A DNA stretch of 43,645 bases, taken from NCBI GenBank assembly GCA_002724245.1, contig PBOG01000051.1, positions 10,393 to 54,037 of the forward strand, in the 5' to 3' direction. The stretch comes from Planctomycetaceae bacterium (lineage in GTDB: Bacteria; Planctomycetota; Planctomycetia; Pirellulales; Pirellulaceae). Made by a program: the position numbers and the translations under genes. The stretch's first letter is position 1. The number at the start of each line of letters is the position of its first letter. Under the pieces are notes generated by a model. That model saw only the letters and a program-made list of their open reading frames with translations, searched no databases and was not told the DNA's origin. Below, piece by piece: positions 26,715 through 36,210 of this stretch.

Positions 26715-29480
26715 TTACTGCGACTCGCTGCCGGCGTCCGCTCCATCTCCCTCGGGCTGCGTGCCTTCCGCTGGCTGATCGCTGTCCGCTGGCACGGCAT
26801 TTGAGGTATCCAACGTCTCCGCTGATTCCTCGCGAGGCACGCGGACGATCGCGGTCAAAGCGTCGCCGTCCTTGAGCTTCATAATGCGCACACCCTGAGT
26901 ATTGCGGCCCACCACACTGACTTCCTTCACCGCAATTCGCTGAATCATGCCGCCGGCCGTCATCATCAACAACTCATCTTCTTCATCGACGCGAACGATC
27001 CCGACAACCTTGCCGTTACGACGCGTCGTTTTGATGTCCCTCAGCCCTTTACCACCTCGACGCTGCGTCCGGTAACGACTGCTGCCACTACGTTCTTCGG
27101 TCGGCTCCGCTGCACTCGCTTCATCTACTTCCGACGAAGGTTCGACATCTGCATCGATCCGAGTGCTATTACCAAAAGTCGTTCGCTTCCCGTAACCGTT
27201 CTCGCACGCGGTCAATAAGGCCGCATCAGGATCGGCCACAACCATGCCCACCAATTCATCATCAGGTGCCAAAGCAATACCGCGCACACCGGAGGCATTG
27301 CGTCCCATAGGTCGGGCATCGGCCTCATTGAAACGAATCGCCATTCCATTCACAGTTGCCAACAACAGTTCATCACCAGGTTTGGTAATGACGACGTCCA
27401 CCAACTCATCGTCAGGTCGAAGCTTGATGGCAATAATGCCACCGCGTTTAGGCCGACTATAGGCATCCAACGCCGTTTTCTTGACCTGCCCTTTCCGTGT
27501 GGCCATCAGCAAAAAGTGGCCTGGCAAATTAAAATCTCGGACAGCACGGCAGTCCGTGATTTTTTCGTCCTCATCCAAGTTCAATAAATTGACAATCGCC
27601 CGCCCCCGTCGATCGCGATTGAGCTGAGGCAAGCCGTAAACTTTCTGCCAGTAGACTTTTCCTTTGTTCGTAAAAAACAACAGGTACGCGTGTGTACTCG
27701 CAACGAACAAATGTTCGACAGGATCTTCTTCCTGCGCACTTGCTCCGATAATACCTTTACCCCCGCGGCGCTGGGCTCGGAAGTTGTCGACCGAAGTCCG
27801 CTTGATGTAACCTCGGTGCGAGATCGTAACCACCATCGTCTCTTCTTTAATGACATCTTCCAGATCGATTTCCCCGATTTCCTCTCCCGTAATCTCGGTT
27901 TTTCGATCTTCGCCATACTTGCGACTGATCTCACGCAAATCCTCTTTAATCATTCCCAGCACAATTTCACGGTCAGCCAGGATCGTCTGGAACTCCGCGA
28001 TTTCCAGAAGCAACTTGGCGTGTTCTGTACCTAACCGCTCTTGCTCCAGGTTGACCAGTTGCCCCAACGTCATCTTCAAGATGGCATCTGCCTGAACCGC
28101 TGTTAGCGTGTACACATCACTTTCGCCACGCTCTTCCTGGAAGTTCCGAAAACCATCGTCACCCAGGGCACGTTGCATCAACGCCGCTGGACATTCAAAT
28201 CCCATCAGCCGTGACTTGGCATCTGCTTGTGTTTGTGAGGAGCGAATGATCTGGATGATTTGATCGATATCGGCCAGGGCCAATAGCAAACCTTCCACAG
28301 TGTGTTTCCGTTGACGTGCCCTGGCCAACAAGAACTGTGTTCTTCTGCGGATCACTTCTACGCGATGACGCACGAATTCCAGTAGCATCTCGCGCAAGTT
28401 CAAGGTCCGTGGCCGACCATCCACGAGCGCTAGGAAGATCAGCGAAAACGTATCCTGCAATGGCGAAAACTGGTAAAGCTGATTCAAAACCACGTCGGGA
28501 TCGGCACCTCTCTTGAGATCGATCACCAGACGCACAGGTTCTTTCAGGTCACTTTCGTCACGAATCGCAGAGATATCTTTGATGCGCCCTTCAGTAGCCA
28601 GTGCCGCGATCTTCTCATGAATGCGATCGCGGTATTGCTGATAGGGAATCTCATTGATGATGATCCGGTGACGGTTCTTTGCGAATTCCTCGGTGCGCGT
28701 ACGGCCACGAACCACGACCGTTCCGCGTCCCGTGTGAAAAGCGCGGTGTATACCAGCCCGACCACAGACGATACCACCCGTTGGAAAATCAGGTCCCTGA
28801 ACAATTTCCATCAGCTCGTCGATGGACACTTCGGAGTCTTCAATAACGCGAATCAGTGCATCACAAACTTCACGCAAGTTATGAGGTGGAATCGACGTTG
28901 CCATGCCGACAGCAATTCCGCTTCCGCCATTGACAAGCAAGTTAGGAAATTTGGACGGAAGTACCGTAGGTTCGTTTCGGCTTTCGTCATAGTTGGGCGC
29001 AAAGTCAACTGTGTCGAGCTTGATGTCTTCCAGCATGGTCGCCGCGACTTGCGACATTCTGGCTTCGGTGTACCTCATCGCCGCGGGAGGCAAACCAGCA
29101 ACCGATCCAAAATTGCCCTGCTTGTCGACCAGGACGTGCCGCATGTTCCACTCTTGAGCCATCCGCACAAGCGTGGGATAGATGACCTCCTGACCGTGCG
29201 GATGGTAGTTTCCCATCGTTTCACCGGCGATCTTCGCGCACTTGGCGCGCGCGGCTGACGGCCCCAAATTGAGGTCGTTCATGGCGATCAGAATACGTCG
29301 CTGGGAGGGCTTTAGACCATCGCGCACATCAGGCAAAGCACGGCTGACAATCACGCTCATCGCGTACGTCAGATAGCTTTCCTTGAGCTCGTCGACGATC
29401 GAATGAGGTACCACTCGCCCCTGATCGTCATCAGCAGGCGGAATTTCGGCATCGGAAGGCGGAGTCGCGTCGTTCGACAA
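26715..29480 (-). CDS. gyrA: DNA gyrase subunit A
   Basis: GyrA is the DNA-cleaving subunit that introduces negative supercoils together with GyrB. The 921-aa protein has the breakage-reunion domain with catalytic Y137 in [10 protein letters not shown] and the N-gate helix region [13 protein letters not shown]. The C-terminal pinwheel carries the gyrase-specific GyrA box QRRGGKG near residue 580, and a second QRRGGKG near 815, so it is gyrase rather than topoisomerase IV. An acidic Ser/Glu-rich insertion precedes the second box, and the protein ends in an acidic tail. The positions matching E. coli S83 and D87 are E98 and P102, and the DGD segment before the catalytic Tyr is replaced by VAGLPP. 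gyrB is not adjacent. Confidence 0.95.
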   Translation of the reverse strand: MSNDATPPSDAEIPPADDDQGRVVPHSIVDELKESYLTYAMSVIVSRALPDVRDGLKPSQRRILIAMNDLNLGPSAARAKCAKIAGETMGNYHPHGQEVIYPTLVRMAQEWNMRHVLVDKQGNFGSVAGLPPAAMRYTEARMSQVAATMLEDIKLDTVDFAPNYDESRNEPTVLPSKFPNLLVNGGSGIAVGMATSIPPHNLREVCDALIRVIEDSEVSIDELMEIVQGPDFPTGGIVCGRAGIHRAFHTGRGTVVVRGRTRTEEFAKNRHRIIINEIPYQQYRDRIHEKIAALATEGRIKDISAIRDESDLKEPVRLVIDLKRGADPDVVLNQLYQFSPLQDTFSLIFLALVDGRPRTLNLREMLLEFVRHRVEVIRRRTQFLLARARQRKHTVEGLLLALADIDQIIQIIRSSQTQADAKSRLMGFECPAALMQRALGDDGFRNFQEERGESDVYTLTAVQADAILKMTLGQLVNLEQERLGTEHAKLLLEIAEFQTILADREIVLGMIKEDLREISRKYGEDRKTEITGEEIGEIDLEDVIKEETMVVTISHRGYIKRTSVDNFRAQRRGGKGIIGASAQEEDPVEHLFVASTHAYLLFFTNKGKVYWQKVYGLPQLNRDRRGRAIVNLLNLDEDEKITDCRAVRDFNLPGHFLLMATRKGQVKKTALDAYSRPKRGGIIAIKLRPDDELVDVVITKPGDELLLATVNGMAIRFNEADARPMGRNASGVRGIALAPDDELVGMVVADPDAALLTACENGYGKRTTFGNSTRIDADVEPSSEVDEASAAEPTEERSGSSRYRTQRRGGKGLRDIKTTRRNGKVVGIVRVDEEDELLMMTAGGMIQRIAVKEVSVVGRNTQGVRIMKLKDGDALTAIVRVPREESAETLDTSNAVPADSDQPAEGTQPEGDGADAGSESQ

Positions 29481-29727
29481 TGCTCAAAGTCCTTTATAAC
29501 AAAGAAGTTACAGCCGCCGAAAAGTCCCTTGAATTAGGCCTCCAGTCTACCATTCTTGGTTTTTTTCTACAACGGGTCGAAACTGTCGCAATCCTTTTTC
29601 CAGACTGAGTTTAGGGCTCGTCAGAGCACATCTCCCCGGGAGACGGACATTGCAATCCCCGGGACCGCCCGTTTCAATCAAAAACAAACTGAAACCTTGT
29701 TCATTCTCACTGTCGGACCACTCTCCC

Positions 29728-30735
29728 ATGGATTCTCCTCTCAAACTCACCTGTGGGTTCTTCATGCTGCTCCCGGCCGCCGTTCTGGCCGACGAGAAAC
29801 CTGAAGAACTGATTCTCGCCACTTGGAACCTGGAGTGGTTTTTCGATGACTACCAGGGGGACAATGCGAGTGACCTGGCCAAAAAGATGTCAGCTCCGAA
29901 TCGTTCAGAATGGGATTGGAAACGCAACGGAGTAGCAGCCGCGATCGCTCAAATCCAACCGACAATCATCGCGCTGCAGGAAGTCGAAAGCCGGCGCGTC
30001 GCCTGGTATCTCACCCGACGATTACAGCAGGCCCATGGGCTCAAATATCGAATCGCATTCGTCGAAGGTGCAGACACCTTCACAGAACAGGACGTCGCCA
30101 TACTGTTCCAGAGTGGCCTGGTCTCTTTCGGCCGCCGTGAACAATCGAGCGAAATGTTTAACAGCAAGCAGTACTACAATCTTTCCAAGCATCTCGTGAC
30201 ACGATTTGAATGGGGCAAAGGCGAGGAAAAAGAATCACTGCTCCTGCTCAATGTTCACCTGAGAGCGCGAGCTGAAATAGCGCCGCTTCGCCAACGCCAA
30301 TGCCGCTTGATCCGCCATTGGACTCGTGAGGCAATTCTCCAGGGTGAAAATGTTGTCGTCCTGGGGGACATCAATACAGAAACGACCTTCTCCGACACTC
30401 CTCCCGATTCCGACATGGGCATCTTAACAGGCCTGGCAACACCCCCGTTGACAGATGACCTCTTCGACCTGCACAAATACTTGCCCGCCAAAGAACGCGC
30501 CAGTCACTTACTTCCTGGCAAGCAATTTGACCGCATTCTGGTCAGTCAAGCATTACTTGAAAATCAGGATGGCAAACGGGATCTCGTTTTCCAGTCGATG
30601 CAGCGGCGCAAGGATCTGTGTGTCCGTGGGAAACAAGCAGACGAAGACCACTGGAATATTTACTACCAGATACCACAGGCAGAACGGGATCTCAGTGATC
30701 ATTACCCACTGGTCGCCCGCTTCCAATTTGATTAA
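29728..30735 (+). CDS. Secreted endonuclease/exonuclease/phosphatase (EEP)-family hydrolase
   Basis: The ATG at 29728 places a signal peptide directly at the N-terminus (LTCGFFMLLPAAVLA, cleavage near residue 21), so it is preferred over the in-frame start at 29650; the product has 335 aa. EEP active-site motifs are complete: N34 in ATWNLEWF, the metal-binding Glu in ALQEVES (E85), GDINTE with the Asp/Asn pair, and the terminal SDHYPLV with the catalytic Asp-His. These metal-dependent enzymes cleave phosphodiesters or phosphoesters. Export suggests extracellular nucleic acid or phospholipid turnover. It is divergent from gyrA and 154 bases before the SDR gene. Confidence 0.92.
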   Translation: MDSPLKLTCGFFMLLPAAVLADEKPEELILATWNLEWFFDDYQGDNASDLAKKMSAPNRSEWDWKRNGVAAAIAQIQPTIIALQEVESRRVAWYLTRRLQQAHGLKYRIAFVEGADTFTEQDVAILFQSGLVSFGRREQSSEMFNSKQYYNLSKHLVTRFEWGKGEEKESLLLLNVHLRARAEIAPLRQRQCRLIRHWTREAILQGENVVVLGDINTETTFSDTPPDSDMGILTGLATPPLTDDLFDLHKYLPAKERASHLLPGKQFDRILVSQALLENQDGKRDLVFQSMQRRKDLCVRGKQADEDHWNIYYQIPQAERDLSDHYPLVARFQFD

Positions 30736-30889
30736 GCAAAAGTTGGCTCCCCCAGCTTGAGCAGGGCACAGAAGCTGCCACTGCTACATCTCCCCGGACA
30801 GCTCAGCGCGCAAACCGATGAGCGCGTTGCACTCCACCACTCAAATCAACCAGACTGTTGCCGCGAAAGATCCCTGCGAGAGCACACCC

Positions 30890-31666
30890 ATGACGCAAAA
30901 ACGCCTTACTGACAAAGTTGCCCTGGTCACCGGGGGTGGCAATGGAATCGGACGCGCCACATGCCTGAGATTTGCTGAGGAAGACGCCACTGTTGTCATA
31001 GCCGATGTGGACGAGGCGTCAGGCAACCAGCTCGCAGAAGAAATAAACAAAACAGGAAAGCAGGCTTTTTTTGTCCCCACCGATATCTCCAGCGAAGCAA
31101 GTATCCAGAATCTGGTGAAAGAGACAGAAGAACATTTCGATAGGATCGACATCCTGGTCAACAATGCCGCCGTCTTCGTACTTCGCGGCATCGATGCAAG
31201 CGTCGACGAATGGCAGCAGGTGCTCCAGGTCAATGTCGTGGGGACAGCCCTGGTTACCCGTAGTGTAGTGCCGCTGATGAAACGCTCCGGAGGTGGAGCC
31301 ATTGTAAATCTGGGTTCCATCTCCAGCTTTATCGCACAACGAGAATTTGTGACCTATAGCTCAACTAAAGCGGCGATCTCAAATATGACCCGCTGTCTTG
31401 CGGAAGACCTGGCGGAGAGCCATATTCGTGTCAACGCAGTCTGTCCTGGTACCGTATGGACTGGCATCGTCGAAGAACTCACGCGCCAACAGGGCCTCGA
31501 TCGCGCCACTGCCGATGCGCATCCGGACTGGGGAGGAACCCATATGCTTCGACGCATTGCCGACCCGCGGGAAATCGCCAATGCAATCCTGTTTCTCGCA
31601 TCAGATGAAGCCTCCTTCATCACGGGCGAAAATCTCATGGTCGATGGAGGCTACACCGCGCGGTAA
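30890..31666 (+). CDS. Short-chain dehydrogenase/reductase (classical SDR)
   Basis: The ATG at 30890 gives 258 aa, the usual length; the in-frame start at 30818 would add 24 unconserved residues. The cofactor motif TGGGNGIG is at 14-21, D40 in IADVDEA suggests NAD(H) preference, NNAA is at 91-94, and the catalytic residues are in GSISS with YSSTK (Y156, K160). The C-terminal FITGENLMVDGGYT block is typical. The substrate cannot be assigned. It is probably an NAD-dependent sugar or alcohol dehydrogenase in the cytoplasm. It may share a transcript with the EEP gene. Confidence 0.94.
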   Translation: MTQKRLTDKVALVTGGGNGIGRATCLRFAEEDATVVIADVDEASGNQLAEEINKTGKQAFFVPTDISSEASIQNLVKETEEHFDRIDILVNNAAVFVLRGIDASVDEWQQVLQVNVVGTALVTRSVVPLMKRSGGGAIVNLGSISSFIAQREFVTYSSTKAAISNMTRCLAEDLAESHIRVNAVCPGTVWTGIVEELTRQQGLDRATADAHPDWGGTHMLRRIADPREIANAILFLASDEASFITGENLMVDGGYTAR

Positions 31667-31774
31667 CGCGCCCAGTCACCATGCTGGCTCGGCCTCATGG
31701 TATCGCCAGCGGGCCTCCGAAAAGGAAGGCAAAGAGCTTCCTGCACACTCTTGCCAATGCTGGCTCAAGCTCGC

Positions 31775-32464
31775 TTAGAGCTGGCTCAGCAGGCGAGCTT
31801 CGTTGGCAATCTGTAGATCAAACTCGTAATCGTAGAAAAGCCTCGCAACGCGACTCGCCAGCACATCTGTGAAAGCATTACGAAAACGTCCTTCGGTGGT
31901 ACCTGCCGTCGACTGACCACCGTTTTCAGGAAACATAATGTCGAAGAGCTTTTCGTCCAGAATCACTTCTCCATCGTTGGCGATATCAAGTACCCGAACC
32001 CGCAAATCAGCACGGCCTCGAAATAGCGTCTGCCCATCGTGCAATCGATAGGATCCCATTTCGACCGCCACCAACAATTCCGCATCTACGCCTTTGCCTA
32101 CTTCTTCAAAATCAACCGAGTCCCAATCGTGTTGATCGATCCAATCGATCACCTTGTCTTGGGAAATCATCTCGATTTTTTTCACATTCTGCTTGAGCTG
32201 GAGCTCGGCCTTCCGCGCCAAATGTTCGGCAGGACTACCAGGTACATACCCTACTGCTTCGGAAATACAAACCACCGCAACTCGCTTGTTTTTCAGCGCA
32301 TGCGTTTTCGCCGGGGTAACTTGTGGACCTTTCAGCAGCCAGGTCAAAGACATGATCGGCGCCATACAACCGCTCGCTGCCAGGAGTGATCCCAGAAACG
32401 CGCAACTGAGCATGAATTGAAATCGACCTGGTCGCAAACAGGATCGCTGGCCTACCAGTACCAT
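31775..32464 (-). CDS. Putative lipoprotein, conserved hypothetical (229 aa)
   Basis: The ATG at 32464 is preceded by AAGGAGGTG with ideal spacing, the best Shine-Dalgarno in the window. It fixes the start over the TTG one codon upstream. The N-terminus is a lipoprotein signal, with lipobox LAASGC and the modified Cys near residue 34, so the protein should be anchored to a membrane. The mature part has RVAVVCISEAVGY and alternating alpha/beta stretches that loosely recall the fold of CsgG/LpoB-like lipoproteins; this is a weak resemblance. No catalytic motif is seen. It is followed downstream by a convergent SDR gene. Confidence 0.85.
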   Translation of the reverse strand: MVLVGQRSCLRPGRFQFMLSCAFLGSLLAASGCMAPIMSLTWLLKGPQVTPAKTHALKNKRVAVVCISEAVGYVPGSPAEHLARKAELQLKQNVKKIEMISQDKVIDWIDQHDWDSVDFEEVGKGVDAELLVAVEMGSYRLHDGQTLFRGRADLRVRVLDIANDGEVILDEKLFDIMFPENGGQSTAGTTEGRFRNAFTDVLASRVARLFYDYEFDLQIANEARLLSQL

Positions 32465-32505
32465 CAAGCCACCTCCTTCAGCTAGTCACTCAGACATTGC
32501 TCCAA

Positions 32506-33006
32506 CTACAAGCAACGCCATATCCAGTCGATGAGTGTCGTCATTAACACGACTCCTCCGACAACAACGACAATCCATTCGTTGGGATACCACCCAGTCC
32601 AATTCCCTCGGATACCCGAAACCAAAAGCCAGGGCCCCGACAACACCGAAAGCAATGCCAGCAAAAGGCCACCAGCATTCGACCTGGCGGCTAACACCAG
32701 TTCTCCACGCAAGGCATGTGACCACGAAGTCGTCATTCCACATGACGGACAACGGATTCCAAATACGCTAGAAAAAGTACACGGCGGCAAACCCAGTTGT
32801 TGATGGGTACCAAAACCTCGTGAATCCGGATCCAACCAACACGCCACACCCAGTAACAGCAACAGCCCACTGCCCGTCAGACAACACAGCGCACGCTGTG
32901 GAACAGTCAAAGGCAAAACAGATTTCGTAGAAATTGAAATCACTGGTCTGAAGCCGGGGCGGGAGGATAGCGGGCAACCAGGCAAAACACAAGACAGATT
33001 TTCCAA
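32506..33006 (-). CDS. DUF2752 membrane protein
   Basis: The family signature FGIRCPSCGMTTSW is followed by a hydrophobic helix and a further helix near the C-terminus (WIVVVVGGVVLMTTLIDWIW). An additional helix (LTGSGLLLLLGVACWL) comes before the motif, giving about three membrane segments. DUF2752 proteins are small membrane proteins of unknown function with a conserved CPxCG motif that could bind metal. The start is uncertain: the frame opens at a TTG at 33006, and a GTG at 32943 would give a more typical length of about 145 aa. It lies 28 bases after ymdB in the same direction. Confidence 0.8.
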   Translation of the reverse strand: MENLSCVLPGCPLSSRPGFRPVISISTKSVLPLTVPQRALCCLTGSGLLLLLGVACWLDPDSRGFGTHQQLGLPPCTFSSVFGIRCPSCGMTTSWSHALRGELVLAARSNAGGLLLALLSVLSGPWLLVSGIRGNWTGWYPNEWIVVVVGGVVLMTTLIDWIWRCL

Positions 33007-33033
33007 CTCACACCAGGACGCATCTTGCGGAGA

Positions 33034-33834
33034 CTACGCCCACTCCTGCGCAGCTTCCTCGGTAACTGCCAGACGCTCAATAGAAAGTGCAGAACCTGAC
33101 GCTGGATCAACCTCAACGATGGTTCCGTGGAGTCGCACGTCTTCGCTGGCAACGTCAAATGGGGTTGGCCAGAACTGGATGGTCGTTTCCACTACCCGGT
33201 CAATGCGTCGCCCCAGGATGCTTGCATGAGGACCTGTCATACCGACGTCACACTGAAACGCCGTACCTCCAGGAAAAATCTGTTCGTCCGCCGTGGCCAC
33301 ATGGGTATGTGTTCCCAGAACCGCAGAAACGCGACCATCGAGATAACGCCCCATGACCTGCATGTCACTGGTAGCCTCGGCGTGAAAATCGAGAATCCGC
33401 ACCTGCACATCATCCGAGAACTCGCCTAACACGCGGTCGGCCGCGGTGAACGGACAATCCACGGGACGCATGAAGACTCTACCTAGCAAGCTAAAAACGC
33501 CAACGGACGGCCCGCTTTTCGTCGGCAGCACCATAGCCCCGCTCCCAGGCGCAGTCGCCGGAAAGTTGGCCGGCCGAATAATGTTCGTTTGCTTTTCAAG
33601 CGTCTTGCCGATTTCTTTTTTCCGATAAACGTGATCACCCAATGTGATCCCATCAACGCCTGCAGCGATAAGCGCCTGATAGATTGCCGGCGTCACACCA
33701 GATCCGGCAGCAGCATTTTCAGCATTAGCAATTACGAGGTCTAGTGATCTCTGCTCTCGTAGTGCTGGCACACACTGCTGGACAAGGCGACGCCCTGGCT
33801 CTCCCACAATGTCGCCAATCAGCAAAATGCGCAC
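33034..33834 (-). CDS. ymdB: YmdB-type metallophosphoesterase (TIGR00282 family)
   Basis: This 266-aa protein starts at GTG and carries the family metal-binding motifs: GDIVGEPGR, NAENAAAGSG, LGDHVYRKKEI (family usually GNH), DFHAEATSD, GTHTHVATAD and DVGMTGPHAS. In Bacillus the homologue is a 2',3'-cyclic-nucleotide phosphodiesterase that affects biofilm and sporulation and is encoded next to rny. Here it lies 174 bases downstream of rny on the same strand, the same arrangement. A cytoplasmic nucleotide or RNA-related phosphodiesterase is the best call. Confidence 0.93.
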   Translation of the reverse strand: MRILLIGDIVGEPGRRLVQQCVPALREQRSLDLVIANAENAAAGSGVTPAIYQALIAAGVDGITLGDHVYRKKEIGKTLEKQTNIIRPANFPATAPGSGAMVLPTKSGPSVGVFSLLGRVFMRPVDCPFTAADRVLGEFSDDVQVRILDFHAEATSDMQVMGRYLDGRVSAVLGTHTHVATADEQIFPGGTAFQCDVGMTGPHASILGRRIDRVVETTIQFWPTPFDVASEDVRLHGTIVEVDPASGSALSIERLAVTEEAAQEWA

Positions 33835-33868
33835 GGTGGTAGTCTCGCTAGGAAATGGCGGCAGGTAA

Positions 33869-33901
33869 TTGACTCAGTCAACCTCACGAAGTCACGACTT
33901 C
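33869..33901. repeat. Two adjacent short palindromes in the rny-ymdB gap
   Basis: TTGACT-C-AGTCAA (33869-33881) and GAAGTC-AC-GACTTC (33888-33901) are perfect inverted repeats separated by six bases. Both contain a GACT/AGTC core. They lie 35-67 bases upstream of the ymdB GTG and could be an operator pair or RNA hairpins at a processing site. Neither is followed by a T-run. Confidence 0.45.
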
Positions 33902-34008
33902 CGCCTTTCGGTCGACGCCAGCAGGCAGAGGAGTCTAGTTCTACTACCTGGCAAGCACACAGGAAATAGACCCTCGTCTCCCACGCCCATTCGAATCCCT
34001 CGGCGCGA

Positions 34009-35577
34009 CTACCGAGCCAACTCAGTAAACCGCGACTCTCGCAGCACTGTGACCTTGATCTCGCCCGGATAGGTCAACTGGTCTTCGAGCGCCTTGGCAA
34101 TATCCCGACAGATCTTGGCTGCTCGAGTGTCGTCCGTGTCACTGGCATTTGCAATCACGCGCAACTCGCGCCCCGCTTGAATTGCAAATGCACGCTCCAC
34201 TCCAGAAAATCCGGTTGCCAGCGACTCGAGCTCTTCCATCCGCTTCACGTACCGTTCAAGAGACTCACGTCGTGCACCAGGGCGAGAGGCACTGCACGCA
34301 TCCGCGGTCGCCACCAGCATCGTGTACGGATATTCGGTGATGATCTCGTCATGATGCCCAAACGCCGCATGCACGACTTCCACACCCTCACCATGCCGCT
34401 TGAGTAAATCGGCACCAATCTTGGGATGACCGCCTTCGAGCTCATGATCCGCCGCTTTGCCGATGTCATGCAACAAACCAGAACGACGACCAACCTCGCC
34501 ATCCAAACCAATCATCTCAGCCAGCATACCAGTAAGAAACGAAACTTCCACACTATGCCGAAGAACGTTTTGACTGTAACTGGTTCGAAAATGCATACGC
34601 CCTAGCATGTAGATCACGCGCTCATGTAGCCCCTGAACGTTGACTTCCTGAGCAGCTTCTTCGCCCTTACGGCGAATAAATTTTTCGATCTCTTTTTCCG
34701 TTTCCTTAACAACTTCCTCAATCCTCGAGGGATGAATTCTGCCATCGGCGATCAGCTTGTTCATCGCCTGACGACCGATTTCCCGACGTACCGGATCAAA
34801 CCCACTGACAATCACCACGCCCGGTGTGTCATCGATAATCACATCGATACCTGTCGCCTTTTCGAAAGCCCGGATATTACGACCTTCGCGGCCGATGATC
34901 CGACCTTTCATATCATCGCTGGGGATATCAACCGTACTTGTCGTACTCTCCGCTGTGTGAGCCGACGCATAACGATGCAACGCGGTCAATAACATGTCAC
35001 GGGCTTGCTGATCGCAAGTCTCCGACACCTTCTTTTCATTGCTGAGGATCCGCGCTCCCGTTTCGTTCTGCAGCTCCTGGTCAAGCAGCTCCAACAAACG
35101 TGTCGTCGCTTCCTCTTTGCCCATACCCGTCACTTCATGCAAACTTTGCCGTTGCATGTCGAGCAAGCCTGTCAACTCGTCACTGCGGCGATTGATGTCT
35201 TCCAGCTTGTCCGTCAATCGACGCTGAGTGCCTTCGACGATTTTTTCCTGCTTGCGGAGATCGTCTGCCTGCTGCTTCAACCCGTTCTGCTCTTTCTCTT
35301 GAGCGTGCGACTGATCCCGCAACTTGTCACGAATCGAGTTAAGTTCCTTTTCGGCTTCCAGACGCGCATTCAGCGAGGCTTCCTTGGCAGCGTGTTCGGC
35401 ATCGCGAACCACGTTGCCGGCTTCAGATTCTGCCTGATCCAGAATCCGCTTCCTTTCTTCTTCCGCATCGCGCTTGCGCATTTTGTCGATGACGCGGGCA
35501 GCTACATAACCGACCGTTAAGGCAACCAGGAAACCGACGGCTGGCAAGAGATTTTCCATTACGACACGTATTTCCAT
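34009..35577 (-). CDS. rny: Ribonuclease Y
   Basis: RNase Y is a membrane-anchored endoribonuclease that starts mRNA decay. The ATG at 35577 gives 522 aa, the normal size, with an N-terminal transmembrane helix ([19 protein letters not shown]). A long charged coiled coil (about 30-200), a KH RNA-binding domain ([19 protein letters not shown]) and an HD domain with LLHDIGKA and downstream [10 protein letters not shown] follow. The upstream in-frame extension to 35679 would put 34 non-family residues before the membrane anchor and is rejected. It precedes ymdB as in Firmicutes. Confidence 0.96.
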   Translation of the reverse strand: MEIRVVMENLLPAVGFLVALTVGYVAARVIDKMRKRDAEEERKRILDQAESEAGNVVRDAEHAAKEASLNARLEAEKELNSIRDKLRDQSHAQEKEQNGLKQQADDLRKQEKIVEGTQRRLTDKLEDINRRSDELTGLLDMQRQSLHEVTGMGKEEATTRLLELLDQELQNETGARILSNEKKVSETCDQQARDMLLTALHRYASAHTAESTTSTVDIPSDDMKGRIIGREGRNIRAFEKATGIDVIIDDTPGVVIVSGFDPVRREIGRQAMNKLIADGRIHPSRIEEVVKETEKEIEKFIRRKGEEAAQEVNVQGLHERVIYMLGRMHFRTSYSQNVLRHSVEVSFLTGMLAEMIGLDGEVGRRSGLLHDIGKAADHELEGGHPKIGADLLKRHGEGVEVVHAAFGHHDEIITEYPYTMLVATADACSASRPGARRESLERYVKRMEELESLATGFSGVERAFAIQAGRELRVIANASDTDDTRAAKICRDIAKALEDQLTYPGEIKVTVLRESRFTELAR

Positions 35578-36210
35578 TGAAACGCGTCGCGTGCAGGACA
35601 ACCGCGGCAAGACTGCGGGACAATCTAGCTGGCAAGCCGAAAACAATCGACTATCTGTGCTGGCATGTTCCTCTTCCAAGCGGTCTTAGCTGAAAACCGC
35701 GCGATCGACGTGCTTGAGACTTACACCCACCAGAGAAGTTTGGCGCGTGCTCCCAATAAGATCGACCCCAGAGCGAACGAAACGTCAACCAACCAAGGAA
35801 CGGAATCCAAAAGCATTCAAACGGCTGGCGTGCTCCGCGGTGCACGCCTCCAGCAACCGATCGAACTCCCACCGCCCGCAATCGTAAGACTACGTGTCGT
35901 GGCCCCAGGAGGGCATGCAGCAAGATCAAAAAGTACTCCGCCACCCGGCTTATCTCCCAAAGACCAGGAACTGGTTGACTACCAGTGCAGACGTCGTGTG
36001 CCAAGTAGAACTGTCCTGCGATTACCCATCGGGCCCCAACGCAGACGCTTGGTGATTCTGAACTGAACTCTATCGGACAAGACAAACCCTGGTGACGAGC
36101 ATGAAACCGCTTGCTAAAGACAGCTCCTCTCGCTCCAGGAACGGGCCTATTGTTGACCAATGACGGTAATTCTGCAACTACCTGTTTGCCACGGGACTGC
36201 TCAATCTCGG
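35578..36210. other. Intergenic region with only doubtful ORFs
   Basis: This 633-base gap between the TonB receptor and rny holds a minus-strand frame of 187 codons (35651-36214) and a plus-strand frame of 133 codons (35665-36066). The minus frame starts at a TTG overlapping the receptor stop and its product is rich in Arg, Trp and Cys with no motif. The plus frame is Pro/Arg-rich. I cannot support either as a gene. A decayed gene or an untranslated leader of rny is possible. Confidence 0.3.
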
